Source of the DNA: Doryteuthis pealeii | Lineage: Eukaryota > Mollusca > Cephalopoda > Myopsida > Loliginidae | Length of the DNA stretch: 64,000 nucleotides | Assembly: GCA_023376005.1 (NCBI GenBank) | Contig: CM042148.1 | Coordinates: 76,206,571-76,270,570 of the forward strand | Direction of reading: 5' to 3' | Part shown: piece after piece, positions 1 through 12,600 of the stretch | How the letters are laid out: each line of letters opens with the position of its first letter | How positions within the stretch are numbered: position 1 is the first letter of the stretch | Program-made: the position numbers and the translations under genes | The notes under the pieces: model-generated | Seen by the model: only the letters and a program-made list of their open reading frames with translations | Databases searched by the model: none | What the model was told of the DNA's origin: nothing

Positions 1-440
1 ATTGGGCTTTGTTGGCTTCAAAAGTTTCTTTTTCTGAAAATTTTCAGAATGAAAAAAAATAACAATTGCCCTCCCCCTCAACAATCCAACCACCCAAAAT
101 ATCTTATAGCAATGTAATTTAAATTCAACTGCAGGAAGAATGGGGGGGGGGGGTAGAAAAAAAAAGGCACATTTGCAAAGACTAAAAATTAAATTAAAGA
201 ATTTTTACATAATTTGCTTATTTGGGAATGGAGGCTTCAAGTTTGTTTTTTTAAACTTTTTTTTTAAAAACTTTTTTTAAACTTTTTTTTTTTTAAACTT
301 TTTTTTTTTTTAAACTTTGTAAATTTTCAACTTTCAACCATCTGATTGCAACTGGAGTTTGGTTTAATATTTGATTTCTTATCTTTCCCATTTTTTAATC
401 CAATTTTAATGATTTAATCTTTTTCCTCCTCCTCCTCCAG

Positions 441-551
441 ATGGTGACACTGGATGAAGATGACATTGTTCTTGAGCATCTGTATGCTGGTCTCTCAGGA
501 GATATTTGGTTTCGTGTTATACCAAAAGAAATCCAAGATGACACGGGTGAT
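441..551 (+). CDS. Tudor gene, first visible exon
   Basis: 37 codons, phase 0 at both ends. It is preceded by a CT-rich tract ending CCTCCAG and followed by GTAAGT. It encodes an acidic linker (LDEDD) and the first Tudor strand (DIWFRVIPKEI). Confidence 0.75.
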
Positions 552-651
552 GTAAGTTATTTTAAATTTCTTCAAATTTTTCTTTCAACATGTCAATTAA
601 GATGAAAAGGGTTAACAAAAAACAAAAAAAACATGAATCAGTTTATTAGTA

Positions 652-697
<46 letters not shown>

Positions 698-2599
698 TTT
701 TTGATTCAGTGGGTGAATTAGCTTGAATTGTGAGGAAGTAAAGACCTCTAAGATATGAGTTTAGCAGAGGTGTGCGTGTGTGTAAATTGTTCCTACTAAA
801 ACAGGTGCCGTTCTCTCTGAAATAAAATATATTCAATTTGCACTTCTCAGCCTCCACCAAAAAAAAGAAAAAATTGCAATTCCATTTCACAAAATGAATC
901 TTTTAGAAACCCCAAATTTCAATATTACCATTAAATGTTAATGTCATTCGAATCAGCAGTTGGTGAGAGTTCATTTATAATTTAATCAGTGTAGACAATG
1001 GATGATAAAGCCTAACAAAAAGATCTACTTTAGAAGTTGTTCCTCACAGAAAAAGTTTGTTTGGAGGTATTTATTATTTAAATGGTAAAGTAAGATCCTA
1101 GACACAACAACTGTTTAGGTGCACGTGTGTCGGTTATATATAATACAACTTATTTGGGCCAAGTAATTACTTTGACCACTTTTTTAAATAATTATTTCAA
1201 TGCTTTTATTAAAGTGGAAACTGTTTAAAACATACAAATTTATAACAAAACACTGTTGGAGAAGTGAGGATGAACTTATAAGTGATGTTTTCCTGTGGAC
1301 ACTAATTTACATTGATCAGCTCTGTGCAGATACTGGGTGCCGTGAGGAGGAGCCTTGAGAGATGACTGATCTTGGTGAAAGATAGTCATGGGAATCTGTG
1401 TTGTCAGAACAACTTAATGATAAATCTATAACCGCATGCTAAAGAAACATAACCTTTTAGATGGTTATAAACTTCTAAGTTGTTTGTCTTAATAAATATA
1501 AAAACTAACTTTAAATGTTAGTATCTATCTAGAAATGGTGTTCAAACACAAAACTCCAGGTTATAGATCTATAATACTGTGAAACTAAGACACACACACA
1601 CTATTTCTTTATTTTTTCTTTCAAGCTGTGAATGCTGAGGTTATTGATCTAAATTCAGAATGCAACTGAAAATTCATGTTTCTTTTTCCTTTTAGGTGTT
1701 GGTTTTGTATCCTGATTATGGTCATTTCAATTTGATAAAAGTTGAAGATATCCAGCCTTTGCCCTATGAATTCTGGGAACTCCCTTACCAAGCTGTCAGA
1801 TGTAAAATGCATGGTAAGATTATTTTAAACCTTTTTTCATTTCATGTGAAGATTTCTGCATAATTTTAAGATAAGTCTTTCTCATTTCAAAAGCTTAGTG
1901 ATCTCAATTCTAGTTACTGCAATGTTTAGGACAGTCCATTATTTGAAATGTACAGATGGGATTTTTAAAATCAACAAAACTTGACATAATTTTTGCATTA
2001 TGAAGAGGAAAGATTTTTTTTTTTTAAGTCACATAAAAATTATTTGTTTTAGTCTTTAGAATGGGAGAATTTTATTAATTGATATCTATATCTGTCAAAA
2101 TGGAGTATTTTGCCATTTTTTACTCTTGAAAATATAATTTATTTCATTTTTATAACCAAAAAAATTAATGGAATTTTTTTAATATGTAAGTTTAGGTTTT
2201 GTTAAGGAAAAAAATATTAGAATAAGTGACAATTTACGTGAAAGTTTTAAAAAAAGGGGAGGTGCTGTCATAGTGAAATTTTGGCCATACCTACTTTACA
2301 TATTGTATAAATATTCTATTTTCTTCTAATAAACAAATATATATATATTAAATGATAATTTTTTTTTCTTTCCATCAGGTATTGTTCCTGCTGACAAGCC
2401 AATCTGGAGTGAAGCTGCTAAATATAAATTCCATGAAATTGCCAACAACAAATTTTTTGCTTGCCTTGCTAAAATGCCAATGACAGAAGGTGAAAATCTT
2501 TCAATCATTCTGATTGATACTTCAGATGAAAATGACATCTGTATTGACAATGTTCTTATAGCATATGGTTATGCCAAACACGTCTCTGAAGAGCAGTAA
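441..2599 (+). CDS. Tudor domain-containing protein, TDRD5/TDRD7-like, last three exons (partial)
   Basis: Three exons, 441-551, 1696-1813 and 2379-2599, join in phase with AG acceptors and GTAAG donors and end at TAA 2597-2599, giving 148 residues. The product carries an extended Tudor fold: DIWFRV, then VLVLYPDYGHF (the Tudor core pattern of hydrophobic strand plus Y-x-D-Y/F-G), then LPYQAVRCKMHGI, then the SNase-like second half with IILIDTSDENDICIDNVL. By family knowledge, such extended Tudor domains bind methylarginine ligands in germ granules and act in the piRNA pathway. The YPDYG core and the LxDTS...VL pattern with one C-terminal Tudor look closest to TDRD5/Tejas, but TDRD7 or another TDRD cannot be excluded. 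N-terminal exons (LOTUS/OST-HTH domains would be expected) lie before position 1. The ATG at 441 directly follows a polypyrimidine-AG acceptor, so it is probably an internal methionine and not the start. Confidence 0.8.
659..693. repeat. (TA)n microsatellite
   Basis: Uninterrupted TA dinucleotide run in the Tudor-gene intron. Confidence 0.95.
1252..1412 (+). mobile_element. RTE-type LINE remnant (end of reverse transcriptase ORF)
   Basis: Readable in shifting frames as WRSEDELISDV, then ADTGC, then W-R-x-V-M-like pieces, the usual C-terminal end of RTE-clade reverse transcriptases. It is broken by frameshifts and an internal deletion. The same element type is better preserved at 34113-34590, where SKDELTSDV follows the same tryptophan. 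Confidence 0.55.
1696..1813 (+). CDS. Tudor gene, penultimate exon
   Basis: 39 codons plus one base. The acceptor is TTTTAG and the donor GTAAGA. It encodes the Tudor core YPDYG and the following LPYQAVRC segment, the most diagnostic part of the gene. Confidence 0.85.
2379..2599 (+). CDS. Tudor gene, terminal exon
   Basis: It completes the split glycine codon, encodes 72 more residues including IDTSDEND, and ends ...SEEQ-stop. The acceptor is CCATCAG after a T-rich tract. Confidence 0.8.
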
Positions 2600-2792
2600 T
2601 CTTGATCAACATGTAAATGATGTTGTTTCCTCATTTATTTACATGCTGCAATTCAAAAATGTGCTGGGGCTTCTTTCTATATTTCCTATCTATAAGAGAC
2701 TGCATCAGTTTTTCTTCCCTCTTCTCACTAAAAATTTTTTTTATTTTTTATTTTTTTAGCAAGAAGAAAAAAAAAACAATTCACTGGGAAGA

Positions 2793-2798
2793 AATAAA
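2793..2798 (+). promoter_or_regulatory. Candidate proximal poly(A) signal of the Tudor gene
   Basis: AATAAA about 195 bases after the stop codon. Only weakly U-rich sequence follows. Confidence 0.35.
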
Positions 2799-3984
2799 AA
2801 AAACTCTTATAAGTTTTAATGATAATTATCAGTTTGGACTTCCAATTAATTACAATTTTTTCCTCTCTTCCTGTAGCAGTGATGCTGCTGCTGCCATCAC
2901 ACATACACACACAAACACACACTATCCCCCACTAAATGGTGTAAACTCTTTGATCAAGGAACAAACTTTTCTGGTCAATATTTTTAAAAAATTATTTTAC
3001 CCCCCTTTTTTATTATTAAGTTCTCTTTATAATAATCCAGATAAACTTTAATCAAACTTTTTTTTGTAGATTTTATAAATTACCAGGGGGGATTTGTTGA
3101 TTGTAAATATTTTTTTTTTTTTGATAGGGTGAAATAGTTTAAGTAATCTGCTGTACTTCTTAAAAATTGCTTATCTGACCCCCTCTCTCAAAAAACAAAC
3201 TAAAAAAAAAAAAACACCAGTATGATGTCATCACATAGTGGACAGTGTTTTTCTATCAAGAGAATTACCATGAGTGATAGATAATTTTTTTTCTGACATC
3301 TTTTCCCAAATTTATATCAGCAGACTCAGAAAGGAGGGAAAAATGTAGACTTTACCTAGAAAGCAGTCAGATGGAGGTGTATATATAAACACTAGTATTG
3401 TAGCTCTCAATTTGGTCCTTTGGTACATTTGATTAGGACAACTACAACAACCCTCTATCAGTAGCTTTTAAAAGTGTTTTTTATTACATAGCAGAGAATA
3501 GATTTTATTAAAGTCACATAAATCTCTGCTCTCCTTTCTGAAGCACATACTTTTCTTTTTTTTTTTTTAATTTTACTTTTATTTAATCACTTTTTTTTTT
3601 TTAAACTTTTATTTTTATTTAATCTAAGAAAAATTCTTCACACTGTCAATGTTGGTAAATATTATTGGGAATCTAAAAGAAAGCAGTCTGATTTTTCCAG
3701 ACTTGCTTCCCTACCCACTCTCTCCCCCAAGAGATTGCACACTGAAACTTGAGAACAGGATGTTTATTGTTCATACACCATTGAATTTATTTTAAGTTTT
3801 TATTTATTTCATATCTATTTTTATATGTGAGGGAAGTTGGGGAGTTTGTTGCCCTCCAGATTTGGCTTTGCTTTTTCTTATCCAGATTGTGTGAAAATTA
3901 AAAAAAAAAAAAAAAAAAAGGATTTGGGACAGTTCAACATTATAAAAATGAAAAAATAAAAATAAAAAAAATTTAAAAAATTGT

Positions 3985-3990
3985 AATAAA
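3985..3990 (+). promoter_or_regulatory. Candidate distal poly(A) signal of the Tudor gene
   Basis: AATAAA followed 20-60 bases later by a GTTTGTTTGT and poly-T tract (4011-4055), the usual downstream element. It would give a 3' UTR of about 1.4 kb. Confidence 0.4.
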
Positions 3991-5353
3991 GACTGGGGAA
4001 AGAATGTATCAATTTGTTGTTTGTTTGTTTTTTTTTTTTTTTTGTTTTTTTTTTAATCTATGAAAAAAAACAAACTGCTTTTTGTTTTTAGGACTTCAAG
4101 TTCATCCATTGTAAAGAGTCCTAGCTTGATGATGTCTAGTTGGCTATTAATGATTTTTTTCAGTATCGTTATCTGTGATTTCAAACTTCCCTAAGTATGA
4201 TTATGCAGTCTATGGACGAAAAAGGCTGCATCCTCCTATGCATGAAGAAAAGCAACCTTGGAATCGCAATGAGCTATAGAGATATAACTTGTTGCTAAGG
4301 CATCCAACCATAAGTCGAGAAAATCCTTAGAAAAAAAATCAAAATAGGTTTTGTATAAATCTATCACAACTTCTGACTATTATTACCACCATACATATAT
4401 TTATAACTACATAGATAATCGCGTGCTTCTTACAAATTACACCAAGAGTCTGTGAACTTGGATAAGATAAAATGGAGTTCATGTTTTCTACACAAAGTGA
4501 TATAGACAGATTATCGATCATATAGTAAGAATTTTTCCAAGCTCTAGCCATGTGAATCTGTGCAGTCAGCTCAACATAAGGAATGAAAGCAGCTTAAAAG
4601 GTATTGTTTTTGGGCTAAAGAAAGAAAATATTGAGTATAGCATTGCAAGCAGTTTGACAAATTTGTGATTTCGAGTATTTCTGATCCAATTTTTAAAATA
4701 TTTATATGGTTGGAAAGAAAAAATAATCTAAATATGTAGGTGGGTCTTATCCATGGAATTATTTTTTTTTACAGCGATTTAAAATGCTATTGCTTTGAAC
4801 AGCCAAAAACAAAATGATTTTTTTTTTTTTTTTTCGAGCCTAAATAATTTTAGTCCTTAGTTTGCATTGCAAACTCAAAGACGATAATCTTTATCAATAT
4901 CTTGAAATTAGTCATGTAGGTTGTTTTCGACTTTCGGAAGCAAAACCACTACCAAAAAAAACAAAAAAAAAACACACTATATCCTTAATAATAGATAGTC
5001 TCAGAAAACTTACAATATAGTGTTAACAAAACACATCATTACATATTGGCCAGACAGGCTTTGTTTTAAAAAAAAAATTGATGTAAATAGGTATTCTATT
5101 TCTTGTATGTAATACAACATATGAAGTATTTAAAAGAATTATTATATACGTGCATGCATGCAGTATTAAAATGTTGATATCTGTACCTCTTATTCTCTAA
5201 ATAATGGGTTTATAGCAAGAGATACATACAATTTTACATAAGAATTCCAAATTTTGTGAAGAAATGACTGATTTACTGGGGATAACTCCATTTTGAGAGC
5301 TCTATATAACCCCAACTAAAAAAAAATCAACTGGGAATGCTAATTTCAAATTG

Positions 5354-6293
5354 TAGGCTACAGTCCCAGACGTCAAAAAGGGCTTAGTTTTCGAATTACG
5401 TTGCTAAACAATTAGCGGTAATAATTTTAGCGTAATTATTAATTAAAAATCCAAAAAGGCTAATAAAAAGTTTTCGCAATCGGTGGCATATCTTGATATT
5501 ATGCGAAAAGTAAAATTTAAACGGACTACTTTGTAAAAAAATACGAAGCCAAATGGAGTAGCTCCGAAAACAGAATAGGCGAATGAAAATCGTGTGTTCG
5601 AAATATGAATAAGTAAACAAAATGGCCACCTCCAGTTGTTAGTGACAAATGTTTTATGTGCATTTTACCTTCCAAAAAGCATAAAATTGTATCATTTTCT
5701 AAGAAAACGTGGACTCATCATGTGACAAGTCACGTAAATAAAATGAGTAATAAGCGAATTTGCTTTTTAGAAAAAAGAAAAAAAATAATAGTATTTCACA
5801 TATCGCGTAAATTTTTGTTGTTTCTATTCATAAGTTCGGTCTTTTATCTCTTTATTTATACTGTAATTAGTATCGAAAATGACCAACTCGCAAAACATTT
5901 TACGCCCCCAACATAAGGGGGGTCAAAATTAAGTGACCTGAAAAAAATGAGAGTTTTGAAATAAAATAAATAATGCATTATAAAGATCGTTCATTGATAA
6001 ATAAACACTGAAAGTTTCATTAAAATCCGATAATTCCCTGATTTTTGGTAAATTATTTTCTGTAGGGGGATAAAATCTGTAATCTCATTGGCTAATTGAA
6101 TTCGGAGCTATTTTCGTTCTATACGTATTTTAATCACTTAAAACTTATTTTATTAATTCTTGAGGCAAGAAACTTATGCGCAAAAAAAATTGGAATTTTG
6201 GGGTGATATCATTTTAATAATAAAGGACAATTTATTCGGCCACTTTTTACATCCAACACAACTGAACGATAATCGGCTTGGGACTGTAGCCTA
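5354..6293. mobile_element. Possible non-autonomous DNA transposon bounded by 15-bp inverted repeats
   Basis: TAGGCTACAGTCCCA at 5354-5368 is matched by its exact reverse complement ending at 6293. The 940-bp interior has no convincing transposase and includes a segment (about 5805-6072) repeated at 21700-21962. The inverted repeat is short, so the element call is tentative. Confidence 0.35.
5805..6072 (+). repeat. Dispersed repeat R5, copy 1
   Basis: About 260 bp, strongly similar to 21700-21962. Shared blocks include ATGACCAACTCGCAAAA, AAATTAAGTGACCTGAAAAA and CTGATTTTTGGTAAATTATT followed by a G run. Partial copies are near 11400-11500 and, inverted, 21270-21370. Origin unknown. Confidence 0.75.
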
Positions 6294-6351
6294 TTGGTAT
6301 TGCAAGCCCTACAAGTATATAAAAATAAAAAACACTTATGTATAATATATA

Positions 6352-6375
6352 TTTATTTTTTAAATTTTTTTTATT
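6352..6375 (-). promoter_or_regulatory. SDE2 candidate poly(A) signals
   Basis: Two minus-strand AATAAA hexamers (6370-6375 and 6352-6357) lie 20-45 bases past the stop codon. A 3' UTR this short is plausible but unproven. Confidence 0.4.
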
Positions 6376-6394
6376 TATATAATGGGGGGGGGGA

Positions 6395-6619
6395 TCAATG
6401 ATTTTTCTTTGGCCCTTTTCCTTTACTTGGTTTTGCAAAGAATGAAGGATCAATTTGGTCTTTGGACAGTCCTTGTACTGCAAACAACCGGTGGGCCCTT
6501 TCAGCCAGAGTTCCTCCACACTTCAGTCCTTTTTCACTCAGAGCCAACTTTAACTTTTCTAGACCCAAACATTGAAGATCTTCAGCACAATTAGCATTTT
6601 CTAAAACTGTTGTTAAGTC
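6395..6619 (-). CDS. SDE2: SDE2 exon 6 (SAP domain)
   Basis: Encodes the SAP module ([20 protein letters not shown]...[12 protein letters not shown]) and [23 protein letters not shown]. Confidence 0.95.
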   Translation of the reverse strand, partial: DLTTVLENANCAEDLQCLGLEKLKLALSEKGLKCGGTLAERAHRLFAVQGLSKDQIDPSFFAKPSKGKGPKKNH

Positions 6620-9600
6620 CTGAAAAGAAAGACAAAAGACTTCATCAGAATTTAATAATCAACAAGACAATGAGGAAAGGTGAGGGGGGTGAAAAAAAAA
6701 AGATACGATGGGACCAAATTACTGGAAGAGGAAAACTGTATACAAATTGATACAAAGTGGGTGGGGAAAGTATAGTGTTTCCTCAAAAATAATTCAGGAC
6801 TTATTTTTGGAGGAGAGGTCTTATTCTTCATATTAAGAAATAGAATATTGCAAAACTTCTAAAACAAATTATGAAAGACAATCAACATTTATTTACCATT
6901 AACATATTCTTTCATTCAAAAGTAATCATATCATCATCCTCTGGAATGTTATTACTCTCAACTAGGGCGTATATCAAAATTATCCTGAAAAATCATGCTC
7001 AGTATTATTTTGGGGGAAACACAGTATATCTATAAACAAAAGTTTTTACCTGTATATTTTCTTCAGTTATATTCTTCTTCTCTTCTGTGATGGTTTTGTT
7101 ACTTGGTTCAGGTTCAGGTTCAGGTTCACTCCCTGCAGATGACTGGCTCTCACATTTGGATAAAGAAGAAGAGGGTGTTTTTGTGGTACCACTAGAAGAC
7201 ACGGATCCCAATGAGCTTCGGCTGTCAGAATCTTCTGTGTGTTGTTCAACTGAAAGAGGTGGGCAAAATTCATGGTCAGATGCTGCTGAAGTGGATGCTC
7301 CACTGTCTCCTCCTGTAGACGAGATTGGATGACTTCCTCTTAAACATGAGATTGGAATACCAGGACAGGCATGAGCTCCACCTGTCACATCATCTTCATC
7401 AAAGGAATCACTGTTACTACTCAGGCTGTTGTCTTCGTCTGTCACTCCAATCCTGCAAGATTATTAATTTGTAAATTAATTTTTTGAAGAAAGAAGAAAG
7501 TAATTTAGAAATTATTATTATTCTTGTTCCTTAATCTTCTGACAGTTATCATCTTGCAACACACTGGTTAAAAATGAGACTGTCCAAAACGAAATGCAAG
7601 TTACTTATCTGCCAAATTATTTATGAGCTAAATAATGGATCATTCCATTTTCATTATAAAGAAAGGGGAGAGGGGGTGAGCATGCAGAAGTGATACCATT
7701 AATCTGTTTCAATCAAACAATGAAAGAAGGAAACGAAAAAAAAGTGAGTTAAATCAAGATTATAATACTTCTTACATATTGAAATAATTTTAGCAATAGC
7801 TCTTTAGTAAATATATACGTAATAATTGAATTATTATACTGTGGTATATCCACCAGGTCCTGCAAGTTATTTTTACTTACCAATTCCATTGCTTTTGTAA
7901 AGAATCATCAACTTTCCTTTTCTTTGCGGAAGTCACAGTAACATTTGTGGTTGCTGTTGCTGAAGCCTGGGCTCTTTTAAGACCTGCAGTTGGAAAAAAA
8001 GAAAACTATTAAAGAATATCCATCCAAGGAAAAGCATTTTTATTAAAGCATTTTAATCTCATTGTAATAAATATGTAGTCAAAATGATACATGAAGTGGA
8101 GGAGGTCACTTTATATATAGATTTACCAACCACTCTGAACAAGTAATATGTGGCACAAGGTAAATTTCTTGAGTAGAGTTTAATAGGTTTGAATTCAGAG
8201 TTTTCCTTCTAGACTGGGTGCCTAACCAGGGTTAAAAAGCCCAGTCTTCCCTAGTATTTACCCATAGCTGGATACAAACAGCCCCATCCAAGATTTGAAC
8301 TCTAGTCACAGAGTCCATTTCCTATGATGATAACCATTACACCACATGCAACCACAATATATAAGAATAAAAGGATACAACACAAAGAAATGGGTGTTGT
8401 TGAGTGACAGATTTAAATTATTGTTTCTCATGATTCACTTCCAGTAAATAAAACCATATAAGCCAAACAGTGGCAGCAGACACTATTAATTCAACTTCCA
8501 CAATTCTCTCCCTTATATCAAAACATTACAATGATTAAAAAAAAAAAAAAAACGCCATTGAATGTCTGCAAACTCCACAAAATTATCAATCAGTTGGAGG
8601 AATTAACTTAGCAAGATTTTTTTTTCTTTTTTGCTAGAGCATTCTATGTTTGATGCAGGGGGAACTTGTCAATGAATATCACTAATGATGCATCCAACCA
8701 CATCTTGGAAATGTATTTTGCAAAAAAATTGAGAATAAGCCATAAACATTGATGTAGCATCCTGGATAAAATGAATATTCTAAAAACTATTAAAAAAAAC
8801 AAAAAAACTTGACTCATGTAGGCCATTTAATTTGGCGTTTTTTGTTTTTTTTAACAAGGAAGGAGCATCTTTATTGGATAGACTTAACTGGAACTAAAAT
8901 CTCTTTTCTTAAGTTTATTCTGTTTTACCGTTTAATATGTCAACACCTTCCAACAGTAGGAAAATTAAATTAATATCAAAAGAGGTAAAGAAATCAAAAG
9001 ATTCGTAATTGTTCAATAAAATCATTGAAATTAAAACAGATCAAGGCTAACTACAAATTACAGAACGTTATGATCCTTGAAGCAGTTAATTTCATGAACA
9101 AATCTTTTATTCAAATCATCTTGTTTACAAATCCACACTGCCCTCTGTTTAAGTGGCTTGCTTTTTATTGAACTACTTGCACATGACAGATAGTCTTAAA
9201 AGAGCTCATTCCACCCATGTGTGGTGACAGAACTGCAAATGGTGGCTGCAACAGAGCAAATCAAGCACCGATGACGCTTAGCAACAGATAGATTTGGACC
9301 CTTTGGTCCCAGTTCACTACACAATTTAATCAAGTTTTAAATAAATTCAGATAATAGTCCTCGTCGCCAAAAATGTGTTATATCCAAAGGTGTAGGAATA
9401 ACAAATGATAACAAAAACAGTGAAATATGTTTAACATATAACAATATTTGTTTTATTTATTCTCACTGACTGGGAATCCAGAGGGATTCAACTGTGTGTC
9501 GTGTGTGTTCATCACATGGGGCCATGTTCCTTGTCTCCTTTTTGTGTCTCCCTGCTAGTCAGTGAGTATATCTGGTGTAGAATCGTTAGGGGAGATAACT

Positions 9601-12600
9601 CTCCCTAACACAGTCCAAAATAAAATTTCACTTACCTTGTTGAAGAGCATCATTCAAATCTTTAGATACTTTTTCTTTCTGTTGATCATAGAGTTTGTCC
9701 TCAAATTTATGCATTGGTTCAGCCTTACGCCTTGCAGCCTTTTCTTCCCTCCGCTGTGCACGTTCTTTCTCGCGGTCTTTTTGTTTGGACATCCAATCTT
9801 TAAGTTGCTTCTCATTGTTGATGTCCCTCATTCGTCGACCGCTCAGGTCACGGCAAGCTTCACGGTTTGTAGTTTTTTCAATTTGGGCTCCAATTGCTCG
9901 AAGCATCGAACCAAAACCTACAAAAATAGGAAGAATATAAAAAACTGCTATCAGCTAGCCCCCCCAGTCAACCAAATTTCACTGGAAATATAAAAAAAAA
10001 GAAGAAAATAAAAATTGTTTCTTACCTCCCTTGCCACCAATGAGTCTTGGCAACAAATGGTAAGTTTGGCCTCCTCCATTAATGAAATCCTCATCATCTT
10101 TGATGGATGTTTGAGATAAAACATAAAAGTCTTCAACCAGACAATTCTACAAAAGAAATTAAAACAATTATTAACATTTTTTTTCTCTTCAACATCAACA
10201 ATATTTCCATCAATCCTATACTTCATTTAGGTGAAAGGGACACCAAATATATGTCTCATGATTTGAGTTACATCTTATAATGGAGATTATATCATTGTAA
10301 CCGAAACTATGTCATGATTCCTTAGTTATTTATGTTATATTCTCAATGATTATTGAATAATCATTATTCAATTTTGATTATCCTCTAATTTATTAACAAT
10401 GTATCCATTAAAATCTATCTGAGTTCAAATTGCCTCAAAAAAGCCTATGTTCTCAATGCGATTAAAATCCTGGAATGTGTTTTATATACCACTAAGAAAT
10501 AGATATCTACATAGTATATGGAGTGGATAATTAGCATACTGGGTTTAATAAAAAATAACTTGGTGTTATTGATTTCTAATTTTTTTTTTTTTTATTATTC
10601 TCAAACTTATTAAAAGCAATAATTTATGTATAATTTTATATAAAAATCAATAAAAATGAAATAAAAATAGGTGTAATGTTTTTATATAAGTTCTTATTTA
10701 ATTTCATTAGTCTTTCTAATTTAATATATCTTATCAAATTACAACTTAAATACTTTCGTCCATAGGGCACATTTTTTTCTAGTAAAGCTAATTTCATTGA
10801 TTTTAAAAACAAACTTCATAATTTTTAAGTTGCCAATACTTTTAATTTATATAAACACTGGTCATTAAAATTTGTGAAAAAACAACCCCCTCACCACACA
10901 CAAACTGTCACAAACAAGGATTGTTATTCATTAAAAAAGTTTAACAAAATACTATTAGTCAATTACCAGAGTTTATATAATGACAAAGTATCATTGATCA
11001 TCAATTATCAAATCACATAATGGTTTATGTCAATTTCATACATTGCCAAATTCATTATTAAAATTCAAATGTCAATTGAATAAGTGAAAGGACTTTTTTT
11101 TTTTTTTTTTTTTTTTTTTCATCAATTCAAAGAAAAATATTGTTTTGAAAACTGCGAAAAGAGAAAACTCATTATGAAAATCATTTTTGAGTTTTAAGAA
11201 AATAACTTAAATTTTCAAATAATTTTTGCCGGGTCTTAATTTTTGAATTTTGAATTTTGAATTTTTTTTTTATGATGCAGTCTTATCTTTCTAGAAATAT
11301 AAAAATTAGGGCCAGGAAATTTTTTTAATCGAATGAACAAATGTTGACCCCACCCATGATACTAATATTTTTTTTAATTTAAAAAAAAAAAAAATTTTTA
11401 TATAAATAAAATAACCTATTCACTATAAATTTTAGTCAATGAATAAAGCACTGAAAATTTCATTAAGATTGAACAATTCCCTGATTTTTGTAATTGTTTT
11501 AAAATTTCAAAAACATTCCTTACCATCAAGTAAAATTGCACATACCTACTAATCATCATTACACTAGAGAATGAATGGTTTCCTTAGAAAAAAAAAACAC
11601 TAAATTAAAAACCAAAACTGAACCAAAATACTGCGGTATCAAAGGAAAAAAATCGAAACCAATACCAAAATTGCCAAACTGAACTGCTGTTGAAGAATAA
11701 TAACTGAGAATTCAAACCATTTAATGTTTCATAGAGATCTGTCTAAATTTGGAAAATGGGTTCCCCATAATTTGACAAGGTAATTGTAAAGCAAGAGTGG
11801 ATGCATCTACATTCTTATAAACATCCAACCATTTTAGGAAAGAATAAGGGATGGTGTTAAAAAATTGGATATTTTACAAGAATATAAAGTGATGGGTGCA
11901 AACAGAATACAACCTAAAATGAACTGTCACCCCAGAAAATCTTTGGTGTGTGTGTGTAAGGGTTGCATTGGAATGTTAGGATTATTAGCCTATGTTAAAA
12001 AGCAGAGTAAAGCTAACCCAAAGTCAAACCTTATTTTTCTGATGTAGGTATCATTGTGGAATAAATGTAAAGTAAACATGCCAAAACCTTGTCCATTTAC
12101 CAAAACTTTTCTCATTCACCATTGATATCTGCATCAGAAAAATACTCTTTACTCTTATTGTGCTTTTAACCTGGCCTAAATAGCAGTGTTTAGACAATGC
12201 TTAAAAAACTTTAAAAAACTATACATGGTCCAAATGAGTAAAGATTATATCTGAAGATATTGGCAGAATATTTGGTGAGAAAAAAACATTTCTAACCTCC
12301 TTAATTCTACATCAGATTACTACCCAATTCTCAAGTTTATAGAATTATCTAGATCTTTTGCAGCTCATTGGCTACAGTTTTTGCATTTTATAAGGATGAT
12401 GATTGTTAAGATATAAGTTTGTTTTGAATCTATATAATTAAAAAGAACCTACCTTATCAAACTAGAAAACAAATTACATAAAAAAGAACAATGTAGTATG
12501 AAAAAAAAATGATAAGTTTTTATTAACCCTAATTAATGAAATACTTGAACTGAACAATTGATATCTTCTTTTGTTTTGTTTTTTTTAAATGTTTGTCATT

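Larger units (their letters stand above)
552..1695 (+). other. Intron of the Tudor gene
   Basis: AT-rich intron. It holds a (TA)n run at 659-693 and a decayed RTE LINE fragment near 1252-1412; nothing else is recognised. The following intron, 1814-2378, shows only AT-rich sequence. Confidence 0.75.
2600..5353. other. Intergenic/3' UTR, no gene seen
   Basis: AT-rich DNA with many homopolymer runs. I see no coding pattern. The 19-base stretch GACAGATTATCGATCATAT at about 4504-4522 is identical to part of the RTE remnant at 34228-34246, so a short LINE scrap may sit here. Confidence 0.5.

Noticed and set aside
441..443. ATG as start codon of the Tudor gene
   Set aside because: It directly follows a strong polypyrimidine-CAG acceptor and the Tudor domain lacks its first strands without upstream sequence, so this is better read as an internal exon edge.
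5656..5916. 86-codon frame on the plus strand
   Set aside because: AT-rich, overlaps a dispersed repeat (R5), no homology or codon pattern that I recognise.
7087..7332. Plus-strand frame opposite SDE2 exon 5
   Set aside because: Antisense shadow of the low-complexity coding exon.
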